Below are positions 45,651 to 57,000 of a stretch of DNA of 64,000 bases, in pieces. The translations under genes were made by a program, and so were the position numbers. The DNA is from Phoronis australis (taxonomy: Eukaryota > Phoronida > Phoronidae): NCBI GenBank assembly GCA_002633005.1, contig NMRA01000177.1, positions 124,001 to 188,000 of the forward strand, written 5' to 3'. Each line of letters begins with the position of its first letter. Within the stretch, counting starts at the first letter, position 1. The notes under the pieces were generated by a model. It saw nothing but the letters and a program-made list of their open reading frames with translations. It ran no database searches and was not told the origin of the DNA.

Positions 45651-46860
45651 TTCAAATTTTACCAACTTGAACTTCTGCCGTTGTACTTCATAGCCTCCAA
45701 GGCGGCATTTGATTCACTCTCCAGGGAGTATTTAGTCCCGAAGAGACTTTTGTCTTCTGGCTCAGTCTATGGATGACTGTCAGTGGCGGATCTACGGGGG
45801 GGTTCAGGGGGTTTAAACCCCCCCCTCGGGCCAGGACCCAAAAATTAAAAAAAAAAACGTCTCCAGCAAAACAAAACGGCAACGCCAGCGTGTGTAAACC
45901 CCAAGTAAACCAACTTGGAAAAAATGAGGGGGGGGTTCACTCTGAAAATACATTTTTTTGCATTGTGAATTGCTGTTATGAAAATCAACGCGTTTCGAGT
46001 CTTCGTGGCTCGTCGGCAAAACCCCGGAGATCAATTGTGCGCGCGCTTCCGACGACACTTCTGAAGTGGCCAAGCATTTTAGATGGATCCACCGCTGAAA
46101 GAGCAGCTCTATAGCTGATTTCTTTAGGTAACTAGTTTCTTTACTCTAAGATATGTTTTGATTTGATTAGGGGAAATACTGTGGTGCCGCAATCCTGATA
46201 TTCAGGCGAATTGACGTGCAACCTTTTTTACCTCATCTGTCATGCCATGTCACACCCCACACCTTTGTAACTCGAATTTGACTGATGCATAGTAAAGTTG
46301 TCTTGCGCGATATCATACAGTGTACATGTACATGTAATACTTGAAAAAAACTCGTTTTCCGAAGAATTGCTATTGTGGCCTGCGCCGTGGTCTGGTCGCG
46401 AGTCTGTTTGAAGATGCTCTCTAACAAGTTATGTCTATACAAGGAATGACCAAGGGAACACTCACATTGACAAAGTGACTGCATTCGCGAACAGTGCACA
46501 GTACCAGAAATTGCGGGGAGGCTGTATTTTCACAACAAAGTCTTGCGGGAGTCGTGCGATGTTCAACGGGCCTCCTAAGGAGCCCTAGTGCCGACCTCAA
46601 CACCTACCGTCTTTCTACGTGCAATAAGCACCACTGCCGTTTTATATACTGGGAATTTCCGCAGGAAGGCCCACCCGAAGAAACGCCCATGCCCATCGTC
46701 ATTTATGCAAATGGGTCCTGGGATACATCGTCAAGGTTTGAAGTAGCCCATGATGAACGGATCGAATTTAGTTGCTCACGCTTTAAGTCTTTTGAATGGA
46801 TTTGATTATCTCAGGGTGCTTAGTGCCAACTGAGCTGCGAAACGAGATTCTGACAATGTA

Positions 46861-47330
46861 GAGGCGTACAAGCTCATTGACACAGCAGTTGACGAAGTGC
46901 AAGCGTTGGGAACAAACGTCGAAGATGTCTAGGTAGAATGATTCCAAGAGCAGCAAACCATTGGATCCGATGTACAGATTCCCCGGCAGCCTAGACAACA
47001 GAAGATAGGACCAACGTTCCCGGAGAAACACCCAGGTAATAAGTTATAATTATACACAGTTTGTAATAATGTCTGTTTTTTATGCTTGTGTACAATGAAA
47101 ACGAAATAGAAATTATTTTTGGACATGCCAAATTCACCAGGTACAGCAGAGGGTCTACGAGAGCACAGAAACTGATTCTGGTTTGTATTTCCACTTGAGT
47201 CTATCTGCTTCATATCCAAAATCTTATTTCACGTAGTGCGTAGTTAAATCTGTACTCCATACTTGTTTCCTCCAGTGAGTACTACAGAACGGTGCAAAAA
47301 CCCTTCCTAGACAACCTCTCGCAGCAGTTG
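46861..47330 (+). pseudogene. hAT-family transposase relic
   Basis: Frame from 46861 reads EAYKLIDTAVDEVQALG, has two stops, then IGPTFPEKHP to 47034. From 47277 it reads EYYRTVQKPFLDNLSQQL. These blocks resemble the helical linker region of ZMYM1/TTF-type hAT transposases, in which a Lys/Arg-Ile-Gly/Pro stretch is followed by YYxxxxxxPFLDxLxxQL. A GT...AG-like interval (47035-47275) separates the two blocks but does not restore frame. The catalytic and dimerisation ends are not visible. Non-functional. Confidence 0.62.
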
Positions 47331-47414
47331 ACCACCAGATGTATGAACTACACGTATGAGCATCCATTGGGGATTAAAAAGTGTCTAGAGAGAAGTTTTC
47401 AATTCAAAATTTTT

Positions 47415-47705
47415 TGCAAAGTACGCTTTAGGTCTCGCGACGGACCAGGCCAGCTTGATTTGTGTAGATATCGAGTTTCAGTGTACTTGTGGTCCCTCGG
47501 CGAACTACACTTGTGATGTTTTTTACCAAAGTGTGCTTAGTATAACTATTTATCTCAGCCAGTACCGTTTGGTCCCGCGACAGATCGACTATTTTATAGG
47601 GATAACAACCAGAGGTGTACTTTTGGTCTCGTGACGGACCAGGCCAGAGTTTTTGTGTACTCTCGGTGTACATCTGGTCCCTCTGCGAACTGCTCCTGTG
47701 TATCT
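47415..47705. repeat. Imperfect tandem duplication, ~190-bp spacing
   Basis: GACGGACCAGGCCAG, GTGTACTTGTGGTCCCTC and CGAACTACACTTGTG at 47438-47515 recur at 47633-47700 in slightly changed form. Confidence 0.7.
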
Positions 47706-48420
47706 TTTCATCACGGTGTAGGCCTACAGAGTGTTATGGTTTCGTGAAACTGTTTTCAGATGATTTGTTTCCTGATACATTTGACGTTTTTCAATTGTTG
47801 TCAACGTGATTCAGCTTAATAAAGTGATACTTTAACTGTTTTTGTCGCTTTTAATAATAGACTATGAGCTGAGAGCACCATCGTTCGCCAGTTTTTCTCG
47901 TAACGAGACAGAACACATGTTTATTTCCGGACTAACAGTACAGGTCTTCGTTCTTAAACAGCTTGAGGCTGTTGCGATCATCTGATATTCAAGTTTTTGC
48001 GCCCCGTCGGTGCTCCTTATGCTCTTGAATATTTGGTAATTTGGTAGTTGTCTAAACCCCTGTGCACAAATCACACTTTTTCGTATGCTAAAAAGGTGCG
48101 TGTAAGCAGATGTTCCAACAAAAAATTTTGGTGGTGGTGTGACTCATACTCAGATGTGCACAAATATGGTTTCACGAAACTTATGAGCCAAGTTCATGTG
48201 ACGAAATCGAGAAGGGCTTTTAATTATCTTAAGAAAAACTCCTGTTAAGAGCCAGAAACGTACCAGGATGCATGGAAATTTCACTGTTTGGCTAGAAAAA
48301 TAAAAAGTTATCTTAAACGGGAGGGGGGTTTATCCGCCCCCGCTCGGCGCCACGCGCCTCGGATTCGACCTTTGCGGGAATCCTAAACCCCCCCTTACTG
48401 AAAACGTAGATCCGCCACTG

Positions 48421-49560
48421 ATGACCAAGTCTGTTTCATGAAACCAGACAAAAGCTATAGTCAGAAAATCTGTCTACAAGTCGAACCCAAATAACGGAAA
48501 TCCGCAGCTTTGCCCGAAAGCAGAATAAATTCAGCCAAAGCTAAACGAAATGTTATAATGGCGATCCACAGGTAAAAAGTTATCGCTTTTGTTTTCAATT
48601 ACAAAATGGAAATAGTTTCTGGTCGATAAGTCATTGAAACACGTCGTATGCATATGGTAAGCCTTTAAAAATATCATGTCAGACGTTGTTCAAGTCAAAT
48701 TTTTGTATATGTTCATTAGCAATTTGGCGGCAACTCGAGCCCACCGCTATTTCCTGTTTCCGCAACACTGTTTGTGTGGGTAAAACAATTATAGCACACC
48801 ACCGAGTCCTGAAAACGAGTTTTAAATTAATGCGATCATTGACGGGACTCCTTTTCAGAACGTCGTGATATCAGCACGATAGTAAACTCAGTGGTCCGTC
48901 GTTTCATGCGCGTTTTTTCTTTCATTTTGTGTTTAGAGGGAGATGGTCCCTCAGTTCCTTTAAATGCACTTTTGTGCAGCAAATGTTCTTAACTGTACCT
49001 ACCATTTGTGATGGCTGCATCACAAAAATCTTGGCAAAAACAAAGTATACGCTTTTAACACATAACTTTGTTTAGAAACGTGACAATCAAGGGGAAATTC
49101 CTTAAATCTGCCATATTGTTCCATAAACGGTAAATTTACCTCATTTTTCTCCATCACAAAGGTATTACAAATTTTCAAAAAAGTTTACAAAACTTTCTCC
49201 TCTTAAAAATCCGTCAGTTTTAGAGGAAAATATTTGCCAATTGTTCTGATGGGAATTCCGCAGTAGGCCTTAAAAATCTCTCTCTTGAAAACTCGTTCAA
49301 CTGGTGATGATCATCTCTTCGATGTAAAATTGAGTTTTCCAAGTTACTCCATATAATCAATTTCAACGAGAGTCTCGCACAGTACGAGACTTCCAGTTTT
49401 TTGACCTAAAGGAAATGTCTTTCACACATTCACCACCTTCATACGCGTATAAAAAATTCCACCAATCTGCAATAAATTGGTTAGCAACACTTCGTCAGCT
49501 ATGATAAAGTGATTTTTAATTGTTTTACGAGTACTTGGCGTGAGAAAATCGGGTTTTCCT
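48421..49560. other. Noncoding, nothing recognised
   Basis: No gene supported. Short ORFs only. Confidence 0.45.
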
Positions 49561-49604
49561 AATAATTTGAATAACAGGGGCTCACTGCAAGCGTCATAAA
49601 GAAC

Positions 49605-50290
49605 TTGCCTAGAACTCTTAGTTATTTGAACACAGCCGTGTTTGCCGAAGACACGACATTGTATGCCGCAGGCAACTCTGTATTCGAAGCAGAGCAACTG
49701 AAAGGTCAAGGACGTCTACTTGGCTCCAAAATAATGAACTCTTGACAAATCTTGACTAGACAAAATGACAACTTTTTGGATCATCACACCGCCACTGATG
49801 CAAAGACATCCTCGCGGAAAAACGGTTTTAACAGATAAACAGCCTGGCGAACTCTTGGGAGTCACTTTAGACACCTGTGTGACCAAGTATAACGTGACAA
49901 AGTATCTAGGGTGCAGAAGAGAGCGACACGAATCTAGGGGTCAGGGGAAGAACAGCTTCTCTATCTTTGTTTTGTAGATTGAGGCGACTTCCATTCAGGA
50001 ACAAATACAGTGTCCCCCCAACAAAGACGCACGGAGACGCACGCCAACCTTACTATACCAGAAGCTCCAGTACTCGGGTGCCACATTATGAAATTAACTA
50101 CCACAAGATGTCCGCATTGCAGCAACTGAATTGTTTTAAATCTAATGTATGCATTTATTCACACAAGAAGACCTGCAATGCAATCATAAGAGATTCATTC
50201 CGATGCTTCTTAACCTGCTTAATTTATACATGTATGAATTGCTTATTTACTTATTTGTATCCTGTGCGTGGTGCGCGAGCCAATGCACGG
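49605..50290 (+). pseudogene. Non-LTR retrotransposon (LINE) relic: RT active-site block to C-terminus
   Basis: At ~49630 the frame reads NTAVFAEDTTLYAAGNS, the reverse transcriptase F/Y-A-D-D box with the first catalytic Asp changed to Glu. ELLGVTLD (~49850) is the conserved block downstream of the RT palm. At ~50060 SGATL*N*LPQDVRIAA matches the LWNxLPxxVR C-terminal block with two stops. The order is correct for a CR1/L2/RTE-like LINE. Frame changes and stops show a dead copy. Confidence 0.62.
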
Positions 50291-50742
50291 AAGAGTAGTT
50301 AACAACATGTGATTGCTTTGCAATCTAAATGTATACACTGAATAAATATCTGAAGTATATACTAGCATGCACAGCTGAATACCGTATTGGGCTTTCCCAT
50401 GATGTCCATTGGTTCATGAACACTTTTTCACCTGTAATGCATAATACAAAAACAGCAACGCGCAGCGTTGAAATGCGCCCATGACTGCACAGCTGTAAAA
50501 ATGGCCATTAGACAGCGAAGAGTACGTCAAACCCAGAGGCAGCTCTACGTGGAGGGGGGGTTCAGGGACCGGGTTTAAACCCAGGCCCGTAGGAAGGCAA
50601 AAATTATTGGGGGGCACAAACCATTTCGACTTCGCCAAACAACACCCCATCGGCCACCACCAACGCCAACCCCCTCCTTCCGTGCTCCCGATCCCACCAT
50701 ATTTGTACCAGAATCTCCCGCGTCCTCCCTAGGTGGGGGGCA
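50291..50742. other. Noncoding; degraded hAT-type end near 50530
   Basis: GGCAGCTCTACGTGGAGGGG then GTTTAAACCC resembles the left end of the element at 45781 in a decayed state. Confidence 0.35.
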
Positions 50743-51925
50743 CAGTGGCGGATTTAGGGGGGGCAACGTTCTTCAAATTTACACCCTTTCGATGGATGGC
50801 GGTCAATCCTGTTGAATTTTTTCACACTTTTGGATGTTTGGGACGAATGTTTTGATACTGCTGTGCTGTGCACGAATGTTTTTTTTTTTTTGATGAATTT
50901 GGAATCTCAACTTCCCTCCTCAATACTTGGCAGTGTCGGATTTACATGTACAGAGGGACAAACAGATATTTCCCCCTAACTGCTCCACCGAGAGAGGATC
51001 CCGTCTGAAATGGGACACCTTAAGATGAAAGGTTAAACATCATTAAGCTTGGAAAAAAGAATGACAGTGCATTTTACCGTCGTGTGGTCTTAAAACGATG
51101 CAGGGAGTGAGCTCCTTCAACATGAAAGCCCGGCGGTTGCACGATTTCACAAAAAAAAACAGGAAAATAAAAGGTAATCGATTCCAACATTGGGCCATCT
51201 TTCCGTGAGCGGCCCCTTAAGAATTTGTCAATAAAAATACAAAAATGGTGACCACTTGAATCTCATCAATGGCCTCCTTCAAGGGCGGGGCCCATAAATA
51301 TGAAAATATCTATATTTTCAAAAATCAGAAATTGATGTTATCTGTCAGGTCATCAATTTTTCTCAAGTGATATACGATTTTGAGAAAAAATAGAGCGAAA
51401 TTTGGCTCCGTTATCCCTTGCCAGAGGGGCCTCTGGAAAAATATAGTTTTGCATTCGCAAAATTGACTCATTGAATTTAAAAATCCAGTAAATTAGTACA
51501 CTCCGCAAAAGCTTCGCTTTACAAATTTTCTCGATTTTTCAAAATATATGTATGATTGATTACGTGCACGTTTTCAAGTGTGTTTAAACGACCTGTGCTG
51601 CAAAATCGGAGACCCTAACGACAATATCCTGGACAGGGTTCTCAAAAGGTAAACTATTCAGTGATAGAGTTGTTAATAGTTCTCTTGAATTTTCTCTCTT
51701 ATCCGTACTTCGCAGTCTTTCGTTCCTCGGACAGGATCAAAACTGAAAATTAAAAAAAAACGTCGCCAGGAAAACGAAATCAGGTACAAAAACAAAAAAA
51801 ATCTTACACTGGAGCGGTCCCCCCCTCTTGACNNNNNNNNNNNNNNNNNNNNTGACCCCCCCCCCCCCCCCCCGGAGCTACGCGCCTCGGTTCACGCGAA
51901 TCCTAACCCCCCAGATCTGCCACTG
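50743..51925. mobile_element. Composite hAT-type element with CAGTGGC(G/A)GAT termini
   Basis: Left end CAGTGGCGGATTTAGG, right end CCAGATCTGCCACTG. The right terminal ~60 bases match the right end of 45781-48420 (rc GAGGCGCGTAGCTCCG versus GAGGCGCGTGGCGCCG), and 51750-51790 matches its left interior. The left end belongs to a different subfamily. Flanking 8-mers do not match, so it may be two truncated copies. No transposase. Confidence 0.5.
51833..51852. other. Assembly gap, 20 N
   Basis: Placed beside a long C homopolymer. Confidence 1.
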
Positions 51926-52078
51926 AAACCTGTCCGAAATTGAAAAGAAGTGTCATTGTGGAATCCATCCCAAAAATGAAATTGTGCTGTCCTCTTCGTA
52001 ACAGAAACTATTTGGTTTAAGTTACTGAAAATGCAAGAATTCAAAATAGATATATAACAATGCGGCATTTTATACAAT

Positions 52079-52639
52079 ATGAAATGGCAGAGAAAAACAG
52101 ATTGCTGCGCTCTGGAAGTGAAAAAAATAAATGGGTATGGCATTGTTTGGTATTCACAGGGTGTGGATGAGGAGCTTGTATTTTTAAGTGAATTTCGACA
52201 GCCTTGTACAGATATAGAAAATCAAATGTGGCAAGCTTTCTCTTTGTCTCTTCATAAACTGTTCAAATTTAAACTCCAACTGGAAAATTATGTGCTGAAG
52301 ATGGAAAAACCGTATTTGACGTCAGCACTGGCACATGTGGTGCTCAGATCGCTGACTGATGATAGAGGTCAGCTGGGTCGATATTTTAGAACGCCTTGAA
52401 AAGATAGACTGTGTCCATGGTGTGACACGGGAGAAATTGAAAATGGGTACCACTGTTTACTTGTGTGTCCCCAGTACGCCTACATTAGAGTTAGTTTTAG
52501 GATTCCAACTGTCTCTTTTGAGAATTCTTCGTATATCTTTCAGAAAATTATGCAGTCAAGGGACGTTAGAGTATTAAGAAAAGTTGCGAAGTTCTTGTTT
52601 TTAGCTGAAAAGCCTAAATTGTCTGTCAGTATTAAATGA
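52079..52639 (+). pseudogene. Non-LTR retrotransposon (LINE) ORF2 C-terminal relic
   Basis: The first frame (52079-52399) ends with LTDDRGQLGRYFRTP. After a one-frame shift the reading continues as DRLCPWCDTGEIE, NGYHCLLVCPQY and ...KVAKFLFLAEK to a TGA at 52639. The C-x2-C ... H-x4-C knuckle with Glu-Ile-Glu before it is the hallmark of the LINE C-terminus after the RT. Upstream RT motifs are not visible. It differs from the - strand relic at 40545, so it is a separate insertion. Confidence 0.65.
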
Positions 52640-53640
52640 TGAATTATGAGCAGACGAGCTGTATAGCTCAAACTGCAAACGTGGTCACTGTATGCGTAAG
52701 GGGTCCATGTACTTGATGAAATATAATAGTTTTCCAATTTTCATGAAAAAACACCAAGCAACTCAGAGGATACAAAGGCAAACATAAGAACTAAAACTAC
52801 CACTAGGGGGCACAGCAGTAATCAGAGCCATTCAAAAACTGGACATCTGTTGTCACATTTATAGGAAAACACCTACAAAAGTTCAGATAGATCCTGCAAA
52901 GGAATCAAGAACTGCAGCCATGGTCGCAAAAAATACAGTCATCACTTGGGGATACCACACAAGTCAAATCAGCTGAAAATCAACATCAGCCATGATCTTT
53001 CCATCAGGAACACAGTCGCCAAGTTTCATAATGATCTTTCAAGCAGTTTGGCGGATAAAAAGGCAGATGCCAAAAAAGGACCTGAAATAATAAAAATGAT
53101 CACTAGGTGGCGCAGAATACAACAAATTTGTCTGATAATGGAAAACCACTGATGTCTCCCAAATACAAACCTATTTGTCACATTTCACAAAAATCCACCC
53201 AAGAATGAACTCCAAACGAAGATTCAGAGGCAAATGTAAAACATTTGAATTGCCACAAGGAGGCATACAGCGACAATCAGATTGCCAGTGGTCCGAAACT
53301 GGTTGCCATCTGTTGTCAACTTCATACGAAAACATCAGCCAAATCTCATAAACATCCTACACGAGGTTTAGGAGATACAGCAGCCGGCGGACACTGGACA
53401 CCCATAGAGAGGTGATGGCACTATGCACCCACATTTAGATATGTAGGCACATAAAAGGGGTGCAATTTCAGCAAATACTTTTAATTTTCAAAGTTGATAA
53501 GATACTACAGCATTTTACAATGTGCTTTACAGGGCTCTAACTTCTGTGACATCTTCCTCGCACTACAGCTTTTTCTGCCCTCAAAACTCCACCATAACTG
53601 CTCCCTCGTCCGCCCCCCCATCCAATATACTAATTCACAC
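52640..53640. other. Noncoding, with three spaced CTCF-like motifs
   Basis: No gene. CCACTAGGGGGCAC (52800), TCACTAGGTGGCGC (53100) and CCACAAGGAGGCAT (53253) lie in similar repeat-like surroundings, such as ACATCTGTTGTCACATTTAT and CATCTGTTGTCAACTTCATA downstream of two of them. Confidence 0.4.
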
Positions 53641-53645
53641 AGCGC

Positions 53646-53651
53646 TTTATT
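53646..53651 (-). terminator. Candidate polyadenylation signal of SERINC
   Basis: AATAAA on the - strand, ~104 bases past the SERINC stop codon. A second weaker duplicated segment with TTTACAGGGCTCT lies just beyond. Confidence 0.45.
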
Positions 53652-53754
53652 GGGCTCTTGATATCTGTGATGTCTTACTCCCACCACACTCCCTCCCCTT
53701 CTCAATAGGTCCTTCCCCGCTTCCTTCTCTATATCGTCCATGTGAACACTTACA

Positions 53755-54076
53755 CTAAACTTCCTCCTTCTGCCCGACCTGACGGGTCGTTGGTCCGTCG
53801 ACATTGGTAGAGGGCTCTTCAGATAGGACTATTTCAGAGGCAGTCACGCTCGAGTAAGCAACAGACGCACTACTCTGAACACCCTTGTGTTGAGTCTGCG
53901 GCTCTGTGTGCTGCCATGACTCCACAGTGTATATATGGGCAAACACTTTGCCGGGAAAACAATAGGGCAGGAACAGCGCGACAATATAAATGATGACGCA
54001 CATCCAACTAGAGCCCATCTTGATCCAAACAGCCGCCCAACTACGTCCAAAGTTTGATAACGAAGACTCCTCAGGT
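53755..54076 (-). CDS. SERINC last exon
   Basis: Acceptor TTTCAG then ACCTGAGG. Encodes [20 protein letters not shown], a membrane segment ending LFLPYCF, then a polar Ser/Thr/Glu-rich tail to TAG at 53757-53755. The tail is unusually long for the family. Confidence 0.88.
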
Positions 54077-57000
54077 CTGAAACCAAACACTTATTTCAAT
54101 TATTTCACAAAGGCTTATCTGAACACAAACAAAGTAAATAATCTCACCATTACGACTTTTGTCAATCAAAGGCAACGGACTTCCTCAAAATGACAATCGT
54201 TGTTAGAGTTTCTGCCAGGCGGTTCTTGACTGGCGATAAGCCTGTTGTAGATGGGGGGTAACTCTAGCCCCCGTCCTTGTTAATAGAGGAGTTGTGCCGT
54301 CTAATCTGTACAGCTTATTTTTCTAGGAAAATGACGGCTCTCACTGTCAATAATGTTGACAGACTCCTAATTGATGGGATGTCCTGATTCCTCGGCGTGT
54401 TCAGATGAAGCTGAGGATAGAGAACTAGTTCTCACAGATTTCCTATGCTCATCAGTACGAGTTTTTAATTGATGATCTGACTCTCGCTGAACTTCAATTT
54501 TTAGGACTTGCCAGTAAAAGATGCTGATACATGGAGGTCTATATAATTTCAGGAATGTTCCCATTTTGGTGGTGTCCCTCTCACGACGAAAATTTCCGAA
54601 TTCCGACCTGGTGATAATAATGGGAAGGGCGTGCCAGTACATCCACACCACCATGACAATGAACGTGTTGAATCAACTCGTCCTGTTGGTGAATGGTGGT
54701 GGTTGGTATGACATGGGTACCCACTAGTGAGTAGCACATCACAGAATAGAAACTGTATAAGAGCAGAATGCAGTTGAAACGCACATCATGGTATAAGAGA
54801 GGAGCACAAAGAGGAGAGACACCTGGTGTTACATTCAGGGCTAATAGACACCATTTGGTATAGACTGGACAATATGGCAGAGCGCAGAGACACCTGGTGG
54901 CATGACGGTTACTTACAAGTACCAGTTGGTGAGCAGCATCATAGCGTAGAGGCTGGACAAGAATAGAATGAAGTGGAAGAAGGAGTAGCTGTACTTGACT
55001 CCATCCAATTCATTCCTGTCCACGTGTTGTATGTCGTCCAGGGCGCTCTCCTTGATTGGCAACTGGCTGGAGGTACGTGAGAACCAACCTACAGTGACAT
55101 CGTGTATAGTAACAATGCTTATGGTTGCACCACACAAACTCAGGATATGAAAGTTACTTATCACAATCACCAAATGATCACCGAAAGCTTTAGTACTCAC
55201 GATGGTTCCACAAACACTTTCTTATCCCCTTACTCTCACTTGTTTCTCCCACCACCCCCTCCACCCCACCTTCCTCTTCTCTTCTTTAAACCCCCTCTCT
55301 CCCTTCTGCTACTGCCCCCCTCCCTTCTTCCTCCCTCGCTATCTCTCCATACCTTCATCCCTTTCTCTCTAGATCCCCCACTTTCCATTTCTCTATATCT
55401 CCCACTCACCCAACACCCTCCCCCTATCCTCAAACTCCCTCTCCTTCTCAACCTCACCCCTCTCTTCATCCCACAAGTCTCCCTCCATCCCTCCCCTCAT
55501 CCTGCCCCGTCTGCCCCTCCCTTCCTCATTCTCTACCTCTCCACTCAACTGAAAATAAATTTCATTCAGTGTCAACTCCAGATGACGATTTCCTTATCCA
55601 GATATCAATCTAGTCTAATGTTAAGTGTTACCCAAGCCCTTTGTCCAGCACGATCACTTGCATGCCAGTTATCTGCCACACTTCAGAGAGATACTAAAAA
55701 TTTAATGGAAATGTGGCAGGATTAAGAACACCTGTCAACAAGCTAATTTCTATTGTAACTTCTTCGAGGGAAAATGCTCCTAAACTAACTAGTCGTGAGG
55801 AAATCAATTTCAGAAACCAAGCAATTCAAATATCAACAGCTTTAGTCCAAAATATTGCACGTTTACTGTCAGCCAGTATTTCATTGATGTGAAGTGAAAG
55901 CTAACGTATAATTGCTCTGCTTCACAAAAAGAACTTCACTGAATGTGCTTGACCTCTGGAATTCACTACGCTCAAGCTTCTTGCACCAATCTATACATGA
56001 TGTGCTAAGGTGCCATGACATGGGCCGAGTTTATAATCCCCAATCAAAAGGTTTAGAATTAAGAAATTTACCCAGTTGCTAATTAACTGATTGTGGAAGC
56101 TACATAATTTTATATGTATCACTGAACACAACTTGAGAACATGGCCGTGTTCCGTAAAGCAAAGACGTAAATCTGAACTTGTGTTGAAAAATCTTCACCA
56201 ATGGAACAGAAACCACAAATTCTTTCCCATAATTTAGTAGTGATCAATCCCACAATTCAACATGTCAGCCTTACCAAGCAATCACTTCAAGTCATGTTAC
56301 TAAGGTCTTGAGCATACTCGTGAGTGCTCACCAGTCACCAGCGTGATATTGCGTGACCTTGCTTTCCTCACAAGAAACTTGGGACTACGGATGCTACCAC
56401 CCCTGATGATCAACAGGAGATATAAAGATGTGTACCTGACTTCTTCTTTTTGTCACCAGCTTCGATTCCAAGAGCATGAGACTTCCCCGTGATATGCAAA
56501 CTAGAACACAAAAACGGATAAATTGTGTGCAACGGGTGAAAATGGTACAAGTCTGTATAATGGCTCCCTGTTTAATGAAAAGTGACCTAGGACTTAAGAC
56601 CAAAAATTGTCTCAGTTAAGACTGAAAATCAGGATAAGTTAAGACCCAAAGAGGAAGAATTCAGAAAAGATCATTTCTTCAACACGAAAACTGTTTTTGG
56701 GCCTTTGGTCTCAATTAAGACAGAAATTAAGACGGGTTTTGACATAGGTGAGCATACTAAGCTTTTGCCACCTGTTGTGAATTCACAAAACTAACGAGGT
56801 GGTGTGTGAAATAATACTTCATCGTGAAACTGTAAATGGGGATGTATCTACATGTTAGATGCAACTGGGAACTCCTTTACGTGAGAAGACCCTGACGGAC
56901 ATGACTGGAAAATACCATTTCACATGTGCAGGTAAGCTGCACTTTGTTGTCTACATGTTTTGCTCAAAAGCAGACAATTTTTAATTTGACACTATTTAGA

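Larger units (their letters stand above)
45781..48420 (+). mobile_element. hAT-type DNA transposon with complete TIRs and dead transposase
   Basis: Begins CAGTGGCGGATCTACG and ends CGTAGATCCGCCACTG, exact inverted termini of 16 bases. The flanks ATGACTGT (left) and ATGACCAA (right) share only 5 of 8 bases, so the 8-bp TSD expected of hAT is decayed or absent. The interior holds transposase fragments on the + strand (46861-47330) and a tandem duplication (47415-47520 with 47610-47705). It starts ~130 bp after the GPCR stop codon. Confidence 0.75.

Noticed and set aside
55102-55725. 207-codon Pro/Leu/Ser-rich ORF on the + strand
   Set aside because: It is the reading of a polypyrimidine tract inside a SERINC intron and overlaps the SERINC exon antisense.
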